DNA of 64,000 nucleotides from JAVDCA01 sp035293985 (GTDB taxonomy: Bacteria; Pseudomonadota; Alphaproteobacteria; Rhizobiales; Xanthobacteraceae): the NCBI GenBank assembly GCA_035293985.1, contig DATGLS010000012.1, forward strand, positions 124,001-188,000. The letters run 5' to 3'. Below, piece by piece: positions 40,962 through 49,111 of the stretch; the first letter of the stretch is position 1; each line of letters begins with the position of its first letter. The translations under genes were made by a program, and so were the position numbers. The notes beneath the pieces were generated by a model. It had not been told where the DNA came from. It did no database searches and saw only the letters and a list, made by a program, of their open reading frames with translations.

Positions 40962-42128
40962 CTAAAACAACCGCTTCGACGCGATCCGCGCGCCCTCGCG
41001 CATGCTTGCGAGCTTCGCCCACACCACATCTTCCGCCACGCGGCCCCAGCCGGCCGATGTGTCGAACCCGCAGTCTGTGCCGGCGAGCACGCGGGTCGGA
41101 TCGCCCACCACCGCGGCGACGCGCTCGATGCGGTCGGCGATGACCTCGGGATGCTCGACGAAGTTGGTCAGGCTGTCGATCACGCCGGCCACCAGCAGCT
41201 GGTCGTCCTTGAGCGGGTATTTCGTAAAGCAGCGGAACTCGTGCGCGTGGCGCGGATTGGCGAACGGCAGCACGAAGCCGCCGACATCGGCCTGCTGCAG
41301 GGCCGGGAGGATATCCTCGAGCGGCACGTCGGCGTCGTGCGGCGATTCCGAGTTGCCCCAGCACACGTGCAGGCGGACGCGGTCGCGCGGGAGGTTGCGG
41401 ATCGCCTGGTTGATGGTCGCGACCACCTGCTCGACGAAGGCGACGAATGCCGCGACCGGCTTGTCCTTCCAGGTGATGTGGCGTTCGAGCGCGAGGTCGG
41501 GCGCATCGATCTGCAGCAGCAGGCCGGCCTCGACGATCGCCTCGTACTCGACCTGCAGGGCGCGCCCCAGCGCCGCCAGATAGCGCGCCATCGAGTCGTA
41601 ATGCTCGTTCTTCACCGCCGTGGCGAGGATGCCGGGGGAGGGGGCGCTCATGAACGGCTCGACGAAGATGCCGGGATTTTCCGCCAGCACGGCCTTGAAG
41701 TCGCGGCATTCGTCCTCGATCGCACGCGCATCGAGATATCGCACCTCGCCGATCGCCTTGGGCAGGCCGCCGAGCGAAGATACCTGGGTCCGGGCGGCGT
41801 GCTGCTCGGCCCACATCCGCTTGAACTCGGGGTAGCGATCGATGTCCGCGCGCGACGGCCGCTCCCAGCTGCCGCCGAGCCCCGAGATGCGCTGCTTCAG
41901 ATAGAGGAAGAACGAGTCGCGCTGCTGCTCGCCGTTGTTGCCGACGTCGATGCCGGCATCGCGCTGCTTGCGCACCACCGCCGCGACGGCCGCGCGGCCG
42001 GCGCGCTCGATCTCGCCGGCGTCGACCGCCTCGCCGCGGGCGCGCAGCGCATAGAGCCGGGTGAGCTCGCGCGGCCGTGGCAGGCTGCCCGTATGGGTGG
42101 TGAGAATGCGCGAGGTGCTGCGCTGCAT
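40962..42128 (-). CDS. MetE-C-terminal-domain methyltransferase (cobalamin-independent methionine synthase II family)
   Basis: A 388-residue (beta/alpha)8 protein equal to the catalytic half of MetE only. It starts MQRSTSRILTTHTGSLPRPR and carries the zinc ligands as His and Cys in LHVCWGNSESPHD and a later Cys in AGTDCGFDTSAGW. Such short proteins do not usually make methionine by themselves; relatives include epoxyalkane:coenzyme M transferase and other thiol alkyl-transferases. It follows dctM by 13 bp in the same operon as the TRAP transporter, so it probably acts on the imported compound or a thiol adduct of it. Confidence 0.85.
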   Translation of the reverse strand: MQRSTSRILTTHTGSLPRPRELTRLYALRARGEAVDAGEIERAGRAAVAAVVRKQRDAGIDVGNNGEQQRDSFFLYLKQRISGLGGSWERPSRADIDRYPEFKRMWAEQHAARTQVSSLGGLPKAIGEVRYLDARAIEDECRDFKAVLAENPGIFVEPFMSAPSPGILATAVKNEHYDSMARYLAALGRALQVEYEAIVEAGLLLQIDAPDLALERHITWKDKPVAAFVAFVEQVVATINQAIRNLPRDRVRLHVCWGNSESPHDADVPLEDILPALQQADVGGFVLPFANPRHAHEFRCFTKYPLKDDQLLVAGVIDSLTNFVEHPEVIADRIERVAAVVGDPTRVLAGTDCGFDTSAGWGRVAEDVVWAKLASMREGARIASKRLF

Positions 42129-42141
42129 CGGCTTCGTCCTC

Positions 42142-43443
42142 TCACTTCGACAGATAGTGCGGCAGCCAGAGCGCCAGCTCGGGCCACAGGATCACCAGGG
42201 CCAGCACCACGAACATCGTCAGGTGGAACGGGATGGTGCCGAGGATCACCTCGGCGAGCTTGCCTTCCCAGATGCTCTGAATCACGAACAGGTTGATGCC
42301 GATCGGCGGCGAGATCTGGCCGAGCTCGACGAACAGCACCAGCACGACGCCGAACAGCAGAGGGTCGATGCCGTAGCTCGGCAGCACCGGGAAGATCAGC
42401 GGCACCGTGATCACGATCATGCCGAGGCTTTCGATCAGGCAGCCGAGCACCGTGTAGAGGAGAAAGAGGGCGAGAAAGAACTCGAGCCGGCTCAGATGCA
42501 GGCCGACCACGAAGGCGGTGACCTTCTCGCCCACGCCCGCGAAGCTGATCGCATAGGAGAAGATGTAGGCCGTGAAGATGATGAACAGGATGTTGCCGGC
42601 GAACCGGACGGTGCTGTTCATGGCGGCGAGCACGCCGCGCGGCGTAAGGTCGCCGAAGACGACGCCGAGGATGATCGAGAGCATGCAGCCGATGGTCGCG
42701 CCTTCGGTGGTGGTGACGAGCCCCGCATAGATGCCGCCGAGCGTGCCGCCGATCAGCAGCGCGAACGGAAGCACGTCGGCGAGCGCGCGCAGGAATTCGC
42801 GCAGCGAGCGCAGCCCGGCCTCGCGCGGCGCGACGCCCGGCACGGCGAGCGCGTGCGCGCCGATGTAGATCATGAACGACGCCGTCATGATCAGGCCGGG
42901 CACGAGGCCGGCCATGAACAGCTTCGGCACCGAGGTCTCGGTGAACGTGCCGTAGACGATCATGCCGAAGCTCGGCGGCAGCAGGATGCCGAGCGTGCCG
43001 CCGGCCGCGAGCGAGCCGGCCGCCAGGCGCCGGTCGTAGTTGCGGCGCAGGAGCTGCGGCAGCGCGACGCCGCCGATCGAGGCGGCGGTCGCGATGCTCG
43101 AGCCGCTCACCGAGGCGAAGATCGCGCAGCCCGCGATGTTGGTCTGCAGGAGCCCGCCGGGCAGCCGCGCCACCAGCCTGGCGAGCCCGCCATAGATGCG
43201 GGTCGAGAGGCCGCTGACGCGCAGGATCTCCGCCATCAACATGAACAGCGGCACGCAGGTGAGCACGAAGCTGTTCATGCTGCCCCAGCTCACCAGGCCG
43301 AGGCTGTTGAGGCTCGGCAGGCCGCCTTGGAGCAGCAGATAGAACATCGCCGGCACCGCGATCGCGAACGGCACCGCCATTCCGCAGGCGAGCAGCGTGA
43401 GAAAGAGCGCGAACGTAATGCCGATCTGGACGTCAGGGCTCAC
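42142..43443 (-). CDS. dctM: TRAP transporter large permease
   Basis: A 433-residue DctM-type membrane protein with about 12 hydrophobic segments, starting (as GTG) VSPDVQIGITFALFLTLLAC. Family marks are GGLPSLNSLGLVSWGSMNSF, the ASVSGSSIATAASIGGVALP motif and the ELGQISPPIGINLFVIQ motif near the end. It translocates organic acids with sodium. The GTG start overlaps the dctQ end by 11 bp (43433-43443), indicating coupled translation. Confidence 0.93.
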   Translation of the reverse strand: MSPDVQIGITFALFLTLLACGMAVPFAIAVPAMFYLLLQGGLPSLNSLGLVSWGSMNSFVLTCVPLFMLMAEILRVSGLSTRIYGGLARLVARLPGGLLQTNIAGCAIFASVSGSSIATAASIGGVALPQLLRRNYDRRLAAGSLAAGGTLGILLPPSFGMIVYGTFTETSVPKLFMAGLVPGLIMTASFMIYIGAHALAVPGVAPREAGLRSLREFLRALADVLPFALLIGGTLGGIYAGLVTTTEGATIGCMLSIILGVVFGDLTPRGVLAAMNSTVRFAGNILFIIFTAYIFSYAISFAGVGEKVTAFVVGLHLSRLEFFLALFLLYTVLGCLIESLGMIVITVPLIFPVLPSYGIDPLLFGVVLVLFVELGQISPPIGINLFVIQSIWEGKLAEVILGTIPFHLTMFVVLALVILWPELALWLPHYLSK

Positions 43444-44002
43444 CGGCGTCCTCCGTCGCCTTTCCGGGGGCGCGCAGCCGGGCAACGTCGGCCAGCACCG
43501 TGCGCAGCATCGAAAAGCACAGCGCCGCGGCGCCGAGCAGCATAGTGGTCTGCGGGACCCACAATGGCGTCGCGAGATAAGTCGGGGCGCGGTCGGCGAA
43601 GCGATAGGAGGTGAGCTCGAAGCGTCCCAGCTGCCACAACAGCAGCGCCACGAATGCGAAGGACAGCAGGTCGAAGATCAGGTTCGACACCGCGCGCCAG
43701 AACGGCGAGAGGCGCGATTGCACCAGCTCCACGCGGTGGAAGCTCTCGCTGATCTGGCAGACCGGGAGGCTGAGAAAGGCGATCACCACCAGGAGGTAGC
43801 CGCCGAGCTCATCGGATATCTCGAAAGAAAAGTCGAGCATCCAGCGCGTCAGGATATCGGTGGCGACCACCACCAGCATCACGACCAGCGCCGCGATGCA
43901 GGCATACCGGCAGATGCGCTCGACGCTGCTTTCCGCGAGCCCGTGCACCAAGGGGCGGCGATGCACCTCGCCGTGCTCGACTCGAGCCTCGATCTGCGCC
44001 AT
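43433..44002 (-). CDS. dctQ: TRAP transporter small permease
   Basis: A 189-residue DctQ protein with four membrane segments (about 33-55, 66-86, 105-127 and 148-166). The motif RWMLDFSFEISDELGGYLLV and the segment SLPVCQISESFHRVELVQSR are typical. It forms the membrane complex with DctM. Ten bp separate it from the dctP stop. Confidence 0.9.
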   Translation of the reverse strand: MAQIEARVEHGEVHRRPLVHGLAESSVERICRYACIAALVVMLVVVATDILTRWMLDFSFEISDELGGYLLVVIAFLSLPVCQISESFHRVELVQSRLSPFWRAVSNLIFDLLSFAFVALLLWQLGRFELTSYRFADRAPTYLATPLWVPQTTMLLGAAALCFSMLRTVLADVARLRAPGKATEDAGEP

Positions 44003-44012
44003 GTCGCCGACG

Positions 44013-45014
44013 CTAGCGGCCGAGCGCCGCGCGCACCTTGGCCAGCGCCTCGACCACGTCCGGACCGCGCGACTTCGCCCACTGGTCCCAGTAGGGCGTC
44101 ATGGCGGCGACGGCCCGCGCATTGTCCTGCGTGGTCGCCTTGGTGAAGGTGTAGCCGGCGGCGGTCAACACCTTCACCGAATCCGCCTCCTCCTGCTTCA
44201 TCGTGTCCTGGTTCCAGCGCGCGGTGCTTTCCGCGACCTGGCGCAGCTTCGCCTGCAGGTCGGGCGAGAGCTTGTCGAACGCCTCGGTGTTGGCGATGAA
44301 GTAGGAGTTGTTGACGTTGACGATGAGCACGTAGCCGTATTTGAGCAGGTCCTTCCACAGCACGGCGCCGACCCCGGCCGTGAAGATCCCGTCGACCACG
44401 CCGCGGTCGAGCGCGGAGGGGACCTCGGGCGCGCTCATGGTGATCGAGACGCCGCCGAAGTGGCGCACCAGCTCGCCCTGCTCGGGCTGGGCGACGCGCA
44501 GCTTCAGCCCCTTGATGTCGTCGAGCGAGGTGATCTTCTTGCGCCCCCACATGAACTGCAGCGGATAGGTGTAGGACGCGAGCAGGGTCGAGCCCTTTGC
44601 GGCATATTGCTTGGCGATGTACGCCTCGAGCACCGCCTCGGCTTTGGCGAAATCGTCGTACGACTGGATCAGCATCGGCAGCCGCAGGATCCCGGCCACC
44701 GGGATGTTGCCCGAGTTGAACAGGTCGTCGCCGACCTGCACGACGTTCTCGCCCACCGCCTGGGTGATGTTGCTCGCGCTGATTTGCAGGGTGCCGGCGA
44801 GATGCAGCTTCACCTTGAGCGCGCCGTTGGTCGCCTTGTCGATCTCCTCGGTGAACTGCTTGGCGCCGCGCGATGTCGCGAAGTTCGGCGCCGACTGATG
44901 CATGTAGAAGCTCCACTCTGCCGCGGCCGCCGGCCAGGCAGGGAAGACCGAAAGGGCAAGCGCGAGCACGAGGCACAGCGCCGCCGCGACGAACTTCGAA
45001 TTCTGCATGGTCAT
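44013..45014 (-). CDS. dctP: TRAP transporter solute-binding protein
   Basis: A 333-residue periplasmic DctP protein with a signal peptide cut near PAAAAEWSF. The fold markers are AKQFTEEIDKATNGALKVKL, the arginine-containing segment GLKLRVAQPEQGELVRHFGG that binds carboxylates, and PEVPSALDRGVVDGIFTAGV. The ligand is likely a carboxylate but cannot be specified. A GGGGGAGG ribosome-binding site precedes ATG 45014. It is the first gene of a dctPQM-metE-like operon with its own promoter, divergent from an MFS/PrpD unit. Confidence 0.93.
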   Translation of the reverse strand: MTMQNSKFVAAALCLVLALALSVFPAWPAAAAEWSFYMHQSAPNFATSRGAKQFTEEIDKATNGALKVKLHLAGTLQISASNITQAVGENVVQVGDDLFNSGNIPVAGILRLPMLIQSYDDFAKAEAVLEAYIAKQYAAKGSTLLASYTYPLQFMWGRKKITSLDDIKGLKLRVAQPEQGELVRHFGGVSITMSAPEVPSALDRGVVDGIFTAGVGAVLWKDLLKYGYVLIVNVNNSYFIANTEAFDKLSPDLQAKLRQVAESTARWNQDTMKQEEADSVKVLTAAGYTFTKATTQDNARAVAAMTPYWDQWAKSRGPDVVEALAKVRAALGR

Positions 45015-45100
45015 GTCGGTCCTCCCCCGCAACAAGCGCGCCGGCGCACCGAATCCCGAGGCTTGCGTTTTCAGTATTTTTGCAGGACGCATTGCGCCGA

Positions 45101-45129
45101 ATGCTATGGACGCCCCATTTTGCTGTCAA
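45101..45129 (-). promoter_or_regulatory. Promoter of the dctPQM operon
   Basis: On the minus strand TTGACA (45129-45124), a 17-bp spacer, then TAGCAT (45106-45101). The leader to the dctP ATG is about 80 bases. Confidence 0.6.
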
Positions 45130-45171
45130 CGCGCCGCAGTCTTCCCGCATGCCTCCCAACCGATACGATCA

Positions 45172-45201
45172 TTGACAGAATGGGCGGTAGCCTCTTTTGA
45201 T
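45172..45201 (+). promoter_or_regulatory. Promoter of the MFS-prpD unit
   Basis: TTGACA (45172-45177), 18-bp spacer, TTTGAT (45196-45201), about 60 bases before the MFS start. It is back-to-back with the dctP promoter, with 42 bp between the two -35 boxes. Confidence 0.5.
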
Positions 45202-45270
45202 AGGCGCAGTGGGGTCTGCAATCCCCATAACGACAAGAACCGGCGGCAGAACCTGCCTTTGGGGGAAACG

Positions 45271-46674
45271 ATGTCGACACAACACGCCTCCGCCATCACG
45301 GCGCGTCTCGATCGGCTGCCGCTGACCCGGCACATCTGGCTCCTGGTCGTCATGCTCTCGCTCGGCGGCTGGTTCGAGCTCTACGACCTGCTGATGACGG
45401 CGTACGTGAGCCCGGGCCTCGTCCGGGCCGGCATCTTCAGCGCCAAGGAGGGATACTTCGGCCTGCCCGACCAGGCGGCATTCGCGTCGGTGACCTTCGC
45501 GGGCCTCTTCGTCGGCACCATTCTCTTCGCCCAGGTCGCCGACAGATTCGGCCGGCGCGCCATCTTCACCTTCTCGCTCCTGTGGTACGCGGTCGCGACC
45601 GCCATCATGGCGGCCCAGAGCACGCGGCTCGGCATCGACGTGTGGCGCTTCATTGCCGGCGTCGGCGTCGGCGTCGAGCTCGTCACCATCGACACCTATG
45701 TGGCCGAGCTGGTGCCGAAGGCGGTGCGCGGCCGCGTCTTCGCCGTCAACCAGGCGATCCAGTTCTCCTCCGCGCCGGTCGCCGCCGGGCTCGCGGCGCT
45801 GCTCGGCGATACGGCGCCTCTCGGCATGTCGGCGTGGCGCTGGATCGCTCTCGTGCCCGCCGTCGCCGCCCTGGTGGTGTGGTTCATCCGCCGCGCGGTG
45901 CCGGAATCGCCGCGCTGGCTCGCCCAGCAGGGCCGCGCCGACGAGGCCGAGGCCGTGATGGCGCAGATCGAGGCGCAGGTCGCAGAAGACAGTGGCCAGC
46001 CGTTGCCCCCGCCGGGCCCGGCGCTCGAGGAGCACGGCAGCGCGAGCTTCGCGGAGATATGGAAACCACCTTACCGCGAACGCACCGTCATGCTGTCGAT
46101 CTTCAACTTCTTCCAGACGATCGGCTTCTACGGCTTCGGCAACTGGGTGCCGGCGCTGCTCATCGCCCAGGGGGTGACGTTCGCCAAAAGTCCGGTCTAT
46201 GCGGCCATCATCGCCATCGTCTATCCGATCGGCCCGCTGGTCTGCAGCTCGATCGCGGATGTGATCGAGCGCAAGTGGCAGATCGTCGGCGCCGCCTGCT
46301 GCACGGCGGTTTGCGGCATCCTGTTCTGGAAGTCCGGCACCAGCGTGCCCCTGCTGATCTTTTTCGGCATCGTGATCACCACCTCGAACAACATGCTGTC
46401 CTACGCCTATCACGCCTACCAGGCCGAGCTCTTCCCGACGCGGGTGCGCGCGCGGGCGGTCGGCTTCGTCTACTCGTTCAGCCGCCTCTCCACCGTCTTC
46501 ACCAGCCTGATGATCGGCTTCTTCCTGCAGAACTTCGGCAATGGCGGCGTGTTCGGCTTCATCGCCTTCGCGATGGTGGTGGTGATGATCTCGATCGGTG
46601 CGTTCGGCCCGCGCACCAGCGGGCTTGCGCTGGAGGAGATTTCCGGCGATCGCGCGGCCGCCAAGGCCGCGTGA
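45271..46674 (+). CDS. MFS transporter (sugar/aromatic-acid porter type)
   Basis: A 467-residue 12-helix major facilitator protein starting MSTQHASAITARLDRLPLTR. It has the 2-3 loop ADRFGRRAIF, the motif RFIAGVGVGVELVTIDTYVA, PESPRWLAQQGR before the central loop, and the C-half motif with YQAELFPTRVRARAVGFVYS, placing it in the sugar-porter/AAHS/metabolite-H+ symporter group. The substrate is unknown. It is transcribed with the PrpD-family gene and divergently from the TRAP operon, so the two transporters may serve one catabolic theme. Confidence 0.9.
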   Translation: MSTQHASAITARLDRLPLTRHIWLLVVMLSLGGWFELYDLLMTAYVSPGLVRAGIFSAKEGYFGLPDQAAFASVTFAGLFVGTILFAQVADRFGRRAIFTFSLLWYAVATAIMAAQSTRLGIDVWRFIAGVGVGVELVTIDTYVAELVPKAVRGRVFAVNQAIQFSSAPVAAGLAALLGDTAPLGMSAWRWIALVPAVAALVVWFIRRAVPESPRWLAQQGRADEAEAVMAQIEAQVAEDSGQPLPPPGPALEEHGSASFAEIWKPPYRERTVMLSIFNFFQTIGFYGFGNWVPALLIAQGVTFAKSPVYAAIIAIVYPIGPLVCSSIADVIERKWQIVGAACCTAVCGILFWKSGTSVPLLIFFGIVITTSNNMLSYAYHAYQAELFPTRVRARAVGFVYSFSRLSTVFTSLMIGFFLQNFGNGGVFGFIAFAMVVVMISIGAFGPRTSGLALEEISGDRAAAKAA

Positions 46675-46693
46675 ACTGTTGCGGCTCTTGCGC

Positions 46694-46718
46694 CCCCTCT
46701 CCCCGAACGGGAGAGGGG
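46694..46718 (+). terminator. Hairpin between the MFS and prpD-like genes
   Basis: CCCCTCTCCC and GGGAGAGGGG form a perfect 10-bp stem around CGAAC, followed by AAAGAAGAG rather than a U-tract. It may be a partial terminator, an mRNA-stabilising stem or a repeat remnant. Confidence 0.5.
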
Positions 46719-46742
46719 AAAGAAGAGAAAAGTGAGTCCGCA

Positions 46743-48194
46743 ATGACCGCAGACATCAGCAACACCCGCCCGGCGCCCGACCAGGTGCTGGTCGACATCG
46801 CCGACTATGTGCTGGACTACAAGGTCGACAGCGCACTCGCCTATGCGACGGCTCGCCATTGCCTGATCGACACGCTCGGCTGCGGTCTCGAGGCGCTGGA
46901 GTATCCCGCCTGCTTGAAGCTGCTCGGCCCGATCGTGCCCGGGACCGCGGTGCCGAACGGCGCAAAAGTGCCGGGCACGCAGTTCCAGCTCGATCCGGTG
47001 CAGGCCGCCTTCAACATCGGCACCATGATCCGCTGGCTCGACTTCAACGACTGCTGGCTCGCGGCCGAATGGGGCCATCCGTCCGACAACCTCGGCGGCA
47101 TCCTGGCGGTCGCCGACTGGCTCTCGCGCAACGCCGTCGTGGCCGGCAAGCCGCCGCTCGTCATGCGCGACGTGCTCACCGCCATGATCAAGGCGCACGA
47201 GATCCAGGGGGTCATCGCGCTGGAGAACTCGTTCAACAAGCTGGGCATCGATCATGTGGCGCTGGTGAAGGTCGCCTCGACCGCGGTCGTCGCCGCCATG
47301 CTGGCGCTCACGCGCGACGAGGTCATCAACGCGCTCTCGCTCGCCTTCGTCGACGGGCAGAGCCTGCGCACCTACCGCCATGCGCCCAACACCGGCTCGC
47401 GCAAGAGCTGGGCAGCCGGCGATGCGACGAGCCGCGCCGTTCGCCTCGCGCTGATCGCGAAGACGGGTGAGATGGGATACCCGTCGGTGCTCACCGCCAA
47501 GCGCTGGGGCTTCTACGACGTCGTCCTCGGCGGCAAGCCGTTCGTGCTCAACCAGCCCTACGGCAGCTACGTGATGGAGAACGTGCTGTTCAAGATTTCC
47601 TTCCCGGCCGAATTCCACGCCCAGACCGCGGTCGAAGCCGCGCTCGCGGTGCGCGAGAAGCTCGCCGCGAGGGGCAAGAGCGCGGATGACGTCGCCGCGA
47701 TCACCATCCGCACCCAACGTGCCGCCGTGGAAATCATCGACAAATCCGGCCCGCTACACAATCCGGCGGACCGCGACCATTGCATCCAGTACATGGTGGC
47801 GGTGCCGCTGCTCTTCGGCCGCCTGACGGCGCCCGACTACGAGGACGGCATCGCTGCCGATCCGCGCATCGACGCGTTGCGGGGCAAGATGACGTGCGTC
47901 GAAGACCCGGCCTTCACGCGCGACTATCACGATCCGCAGAAGCGCTCGATCGCCAACGCGCTTACCGTGCGCCTCGCCGACGGCACGACCCTCGACGAGG
48001 TCGCGGTGGAATATCCAATCGGCCACAAGCGCCGCCGCGCCGAGGGCTTGCCGCACCTCGAGGCCAAATTTCGCACCAACCTGGCGCGGCGCTTTCCGGC
48101 GAAGCAGCAGGCGCGCATTCTAGAAGTCTCGCTCGACCAGGCGGCGCTCGAGCGCATGCCGGTCCAGGAGTATGTCGATCTTTACGTGATTTGA
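46743..48194 (+). CDS. prpD: MmgE/PrpD-family dehydratase (2-methylcitrate dehydratase-like)
   Basis: A 483-residue protein, the length of E. coli PrpD. It shows YATARHCLIDTLGCGLEALE, GTMIRWLDFNDCWLAAEWGH, HPSDNLGGILAVADWLS, FAGDATSRAV-like WAAGDATSRAVRLALIAKTG and FPAEFHAQTAVEAALAV. PrpD dehydrates 2-methylcitrate in the propionate cycle, but no prpB or prpC is nearby, so another hydroxy-polycarboxylate is possible. It is probably co-transcribed with the upstream MFS transporter through a hairpin. Confidence 0.9.
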   Translation: MTADISNTRPAPDQVLVDIADYVLDYKVDSALAYATARHCLIDTLGCGLEALEYPACLKLLGPIVPGTAVPNGAKVPGTQFQLDPVQAAFNIGTMIRWLDFNDCWLAAEWGHPSDNLGGILAVADWLSRNAVVAGKPPLVMRDVLTAMIKAHEIQGVIALENSFNKLGIDHVALVKVASTAVVAAMLALTRDEVINALSLAFVDGQSLRTYRHAPNTGSRKSWAAGDATSRAVRLALIAKTGEMGYPSVLTAKRWGFYDVVLGGKPFVLNQPYGSYVMENVLFKISFPAEFHAQTAVEAALAVREKLAARGKSADDVAAITIRTQRAAVEIIDKSGPLHNPADRDHCIQYMVAVPLLFGRLTAPDYEDGIAADPRIDALRGKMTCVEDPAFTRDYHDPQKRSIANALTVRLADGTTLDEVAVEYPIGHKRRRAEGLPHLEAKFRTNLARRFPAKQQARILEVSLDQAALERMPVQEYVDLYVI

Positions 48195-48203
48195 TCAGTT
48201 GCG

Positions 48204-48282
48204 TCGTGGCCGGGCTCCTCCCGCCGTCCACGTCTTGTCGCGCGCAAAGAGAGACGTGGAGGCCCGGGAGTAGCCCAGGGAT
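48204..48282. repeat. GGCCGGGC palindromic element, degenerate copy
   Basis: TCGTGGCCGGGCTCCTCCCG and CGTCCACGTCTTG are mirrored by AGACGTGGAGGCCCGGGAGT. It resembles the better preserved copy at 57224-57308. It separates prpD from the convergent GIDE gene. Confidence 0.7.
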
Positions 48283-48294
48283 CACGGATATTCA

Positions 48295-48993
48295 TCACCC
48301 GCGCAGGCCCCAGCCGATCAGCCCGATCGCGACGATCGCGAGCACGATGCCGAGCACCAGGAGGCCGGTGATCCAATGGCCGAGTGATTTGCTGCGCTCC
48401 TCCTTCGACCTGTTGCTGACGACGAACACGTTCGACGTCGAGCCGTGCTTGCCGATCGACTGGTCGGCCTGCACCTGCCCGAGCACGTAGACCGCGATGT
48501 TGGGCGCCAAAATCGTCTCAGTATAGCGGCGCCGCGCGTTGACGTTCTGCATCGCGTTGACGATGACGTTGACGGCACCACCCTCCATCTCCTCGCGATT
48601 GACCACCTGCTGGCCCTCGACCTCGGCGCCATCGAGGTTGAGGTTGACGCGACCGCTCGCATCCTCGACCAGGCATGGCGCATACATCGTGTTGTAGTGT
48701 ACGCGCGTCGTCTCCGTGCCCTGGTTGTTGGGGCGCGTCACCGTGCGGTTGATCTCCGACCTGAACCAGGCGCAGGGCAGGTTGGAGAACTCGCCCATCA
48801 CCGGATTGGGGCAGCGCAGCGTTCCGATCACCTCGACGGTGCTGCCTGGCGGCAGGCTCGCCACGTCGGCGGCGCGCGATGTCTGCGTCTTCGCCATCAG
48901 GGCGCGCTCCCCGATCAACCGCATGCGGTAGAAAAGAAACCCGGCGGCCACGATCCCGACGATCGCGCCGGCGCCGATCAGCACCCAGTTCAT
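48295..48993 (-). CDS. GIDE-domain membrane protein (E3 ubiquitin ligase MUL1-like)
   Basis: A 232-residue protein with a membrane helix at each end (MNWVLIGAGAIVGIVAAGFL and WITGLLVLGIVLAIVAIGLI). The region between resembles the GIDE domain, named after the mitochondrial ligase MULAN/MUL1: SLPPGSTVEVIGTLRCPNPV, NLPCAWFRSEINRTVTR, YTETILAPNIAVYVLGQVQA. No RING finger is present, so it is not a ubiquitin ligase. Bacterial members have no assigned function. I start at 48993; upstream in-frame ATG 49020 adds nine residues. It stands alone. Confidence 0.8.
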   Translation of the reverse strand: MNWVLIGAGAIVGIVAAGFLFYRMRLIGERALMAKTQTSRAADVASLPPGSTVEVIGTLRCPNPVMGEFSNLPCAWFRSEINRTVTRPNNQGTETTRVHYNTMYAPCLVEDASGRVNLNLDGAEVEGQQVVNREEMEGGAVNVIVNAMQNVNARRRYTETILAPNIAVYVLGQVQADQSIGKHGSTSNVFVVSNRSKEERSKSLGHWITGLLVLGIVLAIVAIGLIGWGLRG

Positions 48994-49111
48994 CGCATCC
49001 CCCCGTGTTGTCCCGCGCATGGCGGCTGGGCGATCCTAGCCAACGACGGGAAGGACGGGTAGCCGGCTGGTCGGTCCGGCTAGTCGGCATTTGCCGCGAG
49101 GGCGCGGCGCT

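Noticed and set aside
45169..46743. 524-codon antisense frame over the MFS gene
   Set aside because: Complement of a clear transporter; composition typical of a shadow frame.
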